Positions 60,214 to 64,000 of a stretch of 64,000 nucleotides of DNA are shown here, one piece after another; position 1 is the first letter of the stretch, and each line of letters begins with the position of its first letter. The translations under genes and the position numbers were made by a program. The notes under the pieces are model-generated. The model did no database searches, was not told the origin of the DNA, and worked only from the letters and a program-made list of their open reading frames with translations. This stretch comes from Planctomycetota bacterium (GTDB lineage: Bacteria > Planctomycetota > UBA8742 > UBA2392), in NCBI GenBank assembly GCA_019636215.1, contig JAHBXZ010000003.1, positions 186,001 through 250,000 on the forward strand, written 5' to 3'.

Positions 60214-60238
60214 CAGAAAGTCTTCTGGCAAACAGGGA

Positions 60239-60269
60239 CCCGCCGGTAACCCGGCGGGCCCATTTTTTT
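60239..60269 (+). terminator. rho-independent terminator after YceI gene
   Basis: Stem CCCGCCGG/CCGGCGGG, loop TAAC, then CCCATTTTTTT. Confidence 0.9.
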
Positions 60270-60272
60270 CTG

Positions 60273-61520
60273 CTAGTAATCGGCGGTGTCGTCTTCCAGC
60301 GCTTCCTGCGGCATGCGCAGGCGCACCGTGGCTTCCAGGTCCTTGAAGAAGACTGGCAGGTGGCGCGGCGGGTACAGGATGCCTTTTCCGTTTTTGAACA
60401 GGCGCTGCACGATGCTGAGGTGCGCAATGCCGACCTTGCCCATGTAAAGCAGTTCAAAGCTTTCGGGGCTGGTCTCCCACAACTGCTTCACCTGCTCGTA
60501 GCCATAAAAGTAAATGTGGTCCTTGGTGTATCCCCCACCGCGAAAGGCGCGCTCGCAGATGGTGTAGGACTCAGCCTTGGAAAACTTGTACTGGTTCACC
60601 AGCACATTGAAGATGTCGTAGAACGACATCTCTTCTTTATCCATCAGGTACACGGCCTTGACGCGCCCGGCCAGCAGGCGACGGCGGCGGTTGGTCAGTA
60701 CGCCGGCAAGTTCTTCGTTGAACGTGGCAAGGCCTTCTTCCGTGCTCAGGTACGCGCTGGCAGGCTTGTCAACGCGCGGGAAACCGTGAAAGAACAATGC
60801 GCGAAACGGCTGCATCTCGGCGTTGCGGGTGCGCAGAACGTGGGTTTCGATTTCATGCACGGCCAGCGACTCAATGTCGTTTTTGCTGTAGTACGCGCCC
60901 TTGCGCAGGGCCACAGCCAGTTCGCCTGCGGCGGCGTCGCTGGACAGGTAGTTGCGCACGCGGATGCTGCACAGAAACTTCTGGCGGCGCACGGTCATGG
61001 TCAGGCGCGCGCGCGCTTCTTTCGCGTCAAACAGGTCGGTGTCTTCTGGCTCAGGCTCCAGTGCCAGCCACTTCTCGGCTTTTTCAAGCGTGGTCTTTTC
61101 CGCCGTGCCGAACAGCAGTCTTGACCGGTCAAGAAACTCCGGCGTGTTACGCGACTCCAGCATGCATATGGTGTTGAACACCTCGTCACGCTTGGCGCGG
61201 TAGATGCGCCCAAGTTCGCTGTCCACAATCGGCAGGTTCAACAACTCGACCTTCACCGCCTCGGGGTCGAACTCGAGTTCGCGGTACACATAGCGCGGGT
61301 TGTTCTGCGGGATCTTGTTGCTGTTGATGTACTGCTTGGCGATGTCGGTGCTGTTGACCGGGTTGATGTACTTCAGCACCCGAAGCCTGGCACTGGCCAT
61401 GCTGATGTGGCGGTCTGCCTCCAGCAGCAGAAAGAAATCCTGGCTTTCGAAGGCCTCCTGGTACCGTCGTTCAACGACGTGGGCCTCGTTGCGGATGACG
61501 TTGGGCGCCTGTTCGTTCAC
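60273..61520 (-). CDS. DUF1704 metalloprotease-like protein (MATCAP / QEGLA-motif family)
   Basis: 415 residues. Zinc-protease motif HEIETH at 222-227 (HExxxH) and the family's EEGLA at 261-265 (QEGLA in most members). Helical N-terminal part (1-190) and C-terminal RAFRGGGYTKDHIYFYG with a late MGKVGIAHLSIV. DUF1704 was named from flavohemoglobin-modulating QEGLA proteins; eukaryotic homologues (MATCAP) cleave tubulin and detyrosinate it. The bacterial substrate is unknown. Its stop lies just past the YceI terminator on the other strand. Confidence 0.88.
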   Translation of the reverse strand: MNEQAPNVIRNEAHVVERRYQEAFESQDFFLLLEADRHISMASARLRVLKYINPVNSTDIAKQYINSNKIPQNNPRYVYRELEFDPEAVKVELLNLPIVDSELGRIYRAKRDEVFNTICMLESRNTPEFLDRSRLLFGTAEKTTLEKAEKWLALEPEPEDTDLFDAKEARARLTMTVRRQKFLCSIRVRNYLSSDAAAGELAVALRKGAYYSKNDIESLAVHEIETHVLRTRNAEMQPFRALFFHGFPRVDKPASAYLSTEEGLATFNEELAGVLTNRRRRLLAGRVKAVYLMDKEEMSFYDIFNVLVNQYKFSKAESYTICERAFRGGGYTKDHIYFYGYEQVKQLWETSPESFELLYMGKVGIAHLSIVQRLFKNGKGILYPPRHLPVFFKDLEATVRLRMPQEALEDDTADY

Positions 61521-61597
61521 TGCACCTCCGTCGCGACGGGGCAGTATACGTTAAGCGGGTTTGCAGCGACAGGGGGGAGTGTCGGAAACTCGCCAAA

Positions 61598-61678
61598 CAA
61601 GAGCCGCAAGCGCAAGCGCGCGGGGCCCTTGAACCTCATGCGATGAACGACACCGCGCGCTTGCGCTTGCGGCTCTTG
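61598..61678. repeat. perfect 26-base inverted repeat
   Basis: Arms 61598-61623 and 61653-61678, CAAGAGCCGCAAGCGCAAGC (then GCGCGG) and its exact complement, separated by 29 bases. The core recurs at 12149-12171. It sits just past the ffh stop on the minus strand, so it is also a likely terminator. Confidence 0.85.
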
Positions 61679-61683
61679 TGGTC

Positions 61684-63153
61684 CTACTTGATGTCAAACT
61701 GCTTGCGGAAGGTATCCAGGTCCGTGGCCGCGCGGCGCACGTTGGCCTTGGCGCGCTTCTTCTGGCTCTTGAGCTGCTTGCTTTGCTCGTTGAGCATCTT
61801 CTTCTTGTCGCGGTCGATCTTCCAGGCCGCGGCACGGCCCATCAGGCCCTGCTGCTTCAGGCCCTGCACCATTTCGCGCATCTGGTCAAAGGCCTTCAAC
61901 AGGCGGTTGACTTCTTCAATGCTGCGGCCGGCACCGGTGGCAATGCGACGCTTACGCGAGGGGTTCAACTGCTCGGGAAGGCGGCGTTCCTTGGGCGTCA
62001 TACTGTTGATGATCGCCTCGACATGGTCCAGGCCCTTTTCGTTCACCTGGTCCAGGGGCAGCTCGCTGGCGCCGGGGATCATCTTCAACAGTTCTGACAT
62101 CGGCCCCATCTTCTTGATCGCCTTGATCTGGCTGAGGAAGTCCTCCAGCGTGAAGGTGTCTTCCAGCAGTTTGCGCTCAAGCTCGATCGCGTGTTCTTCG
62201 TTGATGGCGCTTTGTGCCTTCTCCACAAGGCTGACCACGTCGCCCATGCCCAGGATGCGGCCCGCCACGCGGTCGGCATGGAACACTTCCAGGCCGTCCA
62301 TCTTTTCGCTGATGCCGACAAAGCGGATCGGCTTGCCGGTGATGGCGCGCACGGTCATGACCGCGCCGCCCCGTGAATCGCCGTCCAGCTTGGTCAGGAT
62401 TGCGCCCGTCAGCGGCAGTTTTTCGTCAAAGGCCTTGGCCGACTTGACGGCGTCCTGGCCGGTCATGCCGTCGCACACAAAGAAGATTTCGTCGGGCTGG
62501 GTTCTGCGAGCGATCTCCTGCACTTCCTTCATCAAGTCTTCGTCAACGTGCAGGCGGCCTGCGGTGTCGAGAATGACCACGTCGTGGCCGCCCTTGCGCG
62601 CGGCCTCCAGCGCGCGAAAGCAGACCTCGGGCGGGGTAGATTTGCGGTCGGCAAACACCGGCACGCCGATGCCCTTGCCCACGACTTCAAGCTGGTCCAC
62701 GGCTGCGGGGCGCTGCAGGTCCGCCGCGACCAGCAGCGGGTTCTTCTTCCACTTCTTTTTCAGGTACAGGGCCAGCTTGCCGCTGGTGGTGGTTTTGCCT
62801 GAGCCCTGCAGGCCTGCCATCATGATCACCGTGGGCCGGTCGCCACGGAACTTGAGCCTGGCGCGGCCCTGGTCGTCCAGGGTGTCGGCCTCGGCCATCA
62901 AGTTCACCAGCTCATCGTGTACGATCTTGATGAACTGCTCGCCGGGACGCACGCCCTTGAGCACGTCTTCGCCCAGGGCCTTTTCGCGCACACGCTCGGT
63001 GAAGTTCTTGACCACGGCCAGGCTTACGTCGGCCTCCAGCAGCGCGGTGCGAATCGCGCGCACGGCATCTTTGATGTTGTCTTCGCTGATGGTGGCGTTG
63101 CCGGAAATCTTGCGCCAAACGTCCGTAAACCGGCTGGAGATTGCGTCGAACAT
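61684..63153 (-). CDS. ffh: signal recognition particle protein Ffh
   Basis: 489 residues. NG GTPase: GLQGSGKTTT, DTAGRLHVD, TKLDGDSRGGA; and methionine-rich M domain ending KMLNEQSKQLK and a basic tail. Binds signal sequences and 4.5S RNA to bring nascent membrane proteins to FtsY. Family length ~450; the extra is in the M-domain tail. ATG 63151-63153 is the family start. Confidence 0.97.
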   Translation of the reverse strand: MFDAISSRFTDVWRKISGNATISEDNIKDAVRAIRTALLEADVSLAVVKNFTERVREKALGEDVLKGVRPGEQFIKIVHDELVNLMAEADTLDDQGRARLKFRGDRPTVIMMAGLQGSGKTTTSGKLALYLKKKWKKNPLLVAADLQRPAAVDQLEVVGKGIGVPVFADRKSTPPEVCFRALEAARKGGHDVVILDTAGRLHVDEDLMKEVQEIARRTQPDEIFFVCDGMTGQDAVKSAKAFDEKLPLTGAILTKLDGDSRGGAVMTVRAITGKPIRFVGISEKMDGLEVFHADRVAGRILGMGDVVSLVEKAQSAINEEHAIELERKLLEDTFTLEDFLSQIKAIKKMGPMSELLKMIPGASELPLDQVNEKGLDHVEAIINSMTPKERRLPEQLNPSRKRRIATGAGRSIEEVNRLLKAFDQMREMVQGLKQQGLMGRAAAWKIDRDKKKMLNEQSKQLKSQKKRAKANVRRAATDLDTFRKQFDIK

Positions 63154-63276
63154 GCGTGTTCCGTGGGTCCGTGGGCCTCAATGCGCCGCGTCAGTGCGGG
63201 CGGGCAGTGTAGCAAGGCGAACCACAGGCAGTAGGGCGCGCACAACTTCGTTCGTCGTGGCCACACGAGCAGGTTG

Positions 63277-64000
63277 CTACAACCCGGACTGCTCGCCCGA
63301 ATTGCCGCCATTGCTGGAAAGCCGCTCTGTCAAGACAATCGAGTACTCATTTCCTTCGTAAATCGACACGTCTGGAATCTCATCTATGGACATCGGAGCC
63401 ACTTCCAATAGCGCCGTTCCATTGGGACCAACAGAGCACACCTGACAGGGATAAAGTCGATGGTCGAGTCTCACGTACAGAGACGGCATCTCACCAATGT
63501 TGCGCACTCTGATCACCGAGCTATCGGCATCTTCCATACGCATCCACTCAAGACATTTTGTCAGCAAGCGGCTCGTTTGCAGATCCAAGTCCTCCAGCAT
63601 GACAACCCACTGCTTGAAGCCTTTCTGGCCAATCGCTCGGATTTCCGGCCGGTCAAGCGTGAGGCCACCAACTAGCACCCGATAGTTTCCGTCGTCTTCC
63701 CTGGACCAAGGTGTCCGTGGAACGTCCTGGATATGCTCACCGATGAACGCCCGAAGCCGAGCAATCTCGGCTTCACTGTATCGCGCGGGGTCTCCCGCAG
63801 CACAGCGGATGACGATGTGAGTTGGGTCTTCCGTATCATAGTTAATGGCAACAATCTGAAGGCCAACGCCCCGGACCCACTCGACAAAGATGTTCTGCTC
63901 TACCTGCGGTCGATCCAGTCGCAAACACAATGTTTTGAGAAACAGAGCGCCAAGGGCACCTGCCCCAACACGTTCTCGCACAAACCCGATCCGAATGTGC
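63277..64000 (-). CDS. unidentified protein, 5' end outside window
   Basis: At least 234 residues; the frame stays open to the window edge, so the true start may lie beyond 64000. The first visible part (VGAGALGALFLKTLCLRL) is mildly hydrophobic, the rest soluble and acidic with paired Trp/Arg (WVRGVGLQIVAINYDTEDP, TPWSREDDGNYRVLVGG). No family recognised. Base composition is visibly less GC-rich than ffh beside it, as in the DUF262 gene. Confidence 0.65.
   Translation of the reverse strand, partial: HIRIGFVRERVGAGALGALFLKTLCLRLDRPQVEQNIFVEWVRGVGLQIVAINYDTEDPTHIVIRCAAGDPARYSEAEIARLRAFIGEHIQDVPRTPWSREDDGNYRVLVGGLTLDRPEIRAIGQKGFKQWVVMLEDLDLQTSRLLTKCLEWMRMEDADSSVIRVRNIGEMPSLYVRLDHRLYPCQVCSVGPNGTALLEVAPMSIDEIPDVSIYEGNEYSIVLTERLSSNGGNSGEQSGL

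Overview
The window is a GC-rich stretch of a bacterial chromosome, densely packed with short operons on both strands. Several things suggest a Gram-negative, probably planctomycete-like organism: lipoproteins and a TolC-type outer-membrane protein, a zinc-ribbon/SHOCT pair, a Hanks-type kinase, large secreted beta-sandwich proteins with a C-terminal sorting tail, and many dispersed palindromic repeats. This placement is an inference from gene content. There is no rRNA gene in the window and only one tRNA gene.

Layout, first part. Positions 1-2814 carry a split proton-translocating transhydrogenase (pntAA-pntAB-pntB, minus strand, pntB cut by the window edge). rsmA follows, enlarged by repeat-derived in-frame insertions. 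Positions 4189-10314 hold a molybdenum hydroxylase of the 4-hydroxybenzoyl-CoA reductase type (hcrC, hcrA, hcrB), interrupted by a DUF262/HNH restriction-like gene and two palindromic repeats. Next come an exported Cys-rich protein, a membrane protein, a ChlI/MoxR-like ATPase, an alpha/beta-hydrolase-fold protein that lacks its catalytic Ser and carries an EF-hand pair, and a DUF2089/SHOCT pair.

At 16981-18060 lies the most striking object: a secreted thioredoxin-fold protein whose reading frame crosses an in-frame TGA exactly at the first position of the CxxC redox motif. A perfect small hairpin follows immediately downstream. It reads as a selenoprotein (UGPC), which ordinary annotation would split into two genes.

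Middle part (18194-42850): tRNA-Leu, a D-threonine-aldolase-like PLP enzyme, a DedA protein, a TolC-like lipoprotein, an isopropylmalate-synthase-like enzyme, a REP-associated (RAYT) transposase between two copies of its own ~160-bp repeat, a SET-domain protein, a CPA2 antiporter, a ferredoxin-MBL fusion, pirin, a radical SAM protein, a kinase next to a TPR protein, yidD, eno, ispD, rpsO-pnp and a sigma-54-type AAA+ regulator.

Positions 43045-49601 are an array of four secreted proteins with related C-terminal tails (Cys-containing motif, hydrophobic helix, basic end). The first two share a collinear promoter and a structured 5' leader. lgt, a secreted repeat-domain/PDZ protein and a methyltransferase follow. 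The last part holds nuoABC (without nuoD onward), der, a Bax-inhibitor-1 protein, trpS, a YceI lipoprotein, a MATCAP/DUF1704 metalloprotease-like protein, ffh and an unidentified gene open at the right edge.
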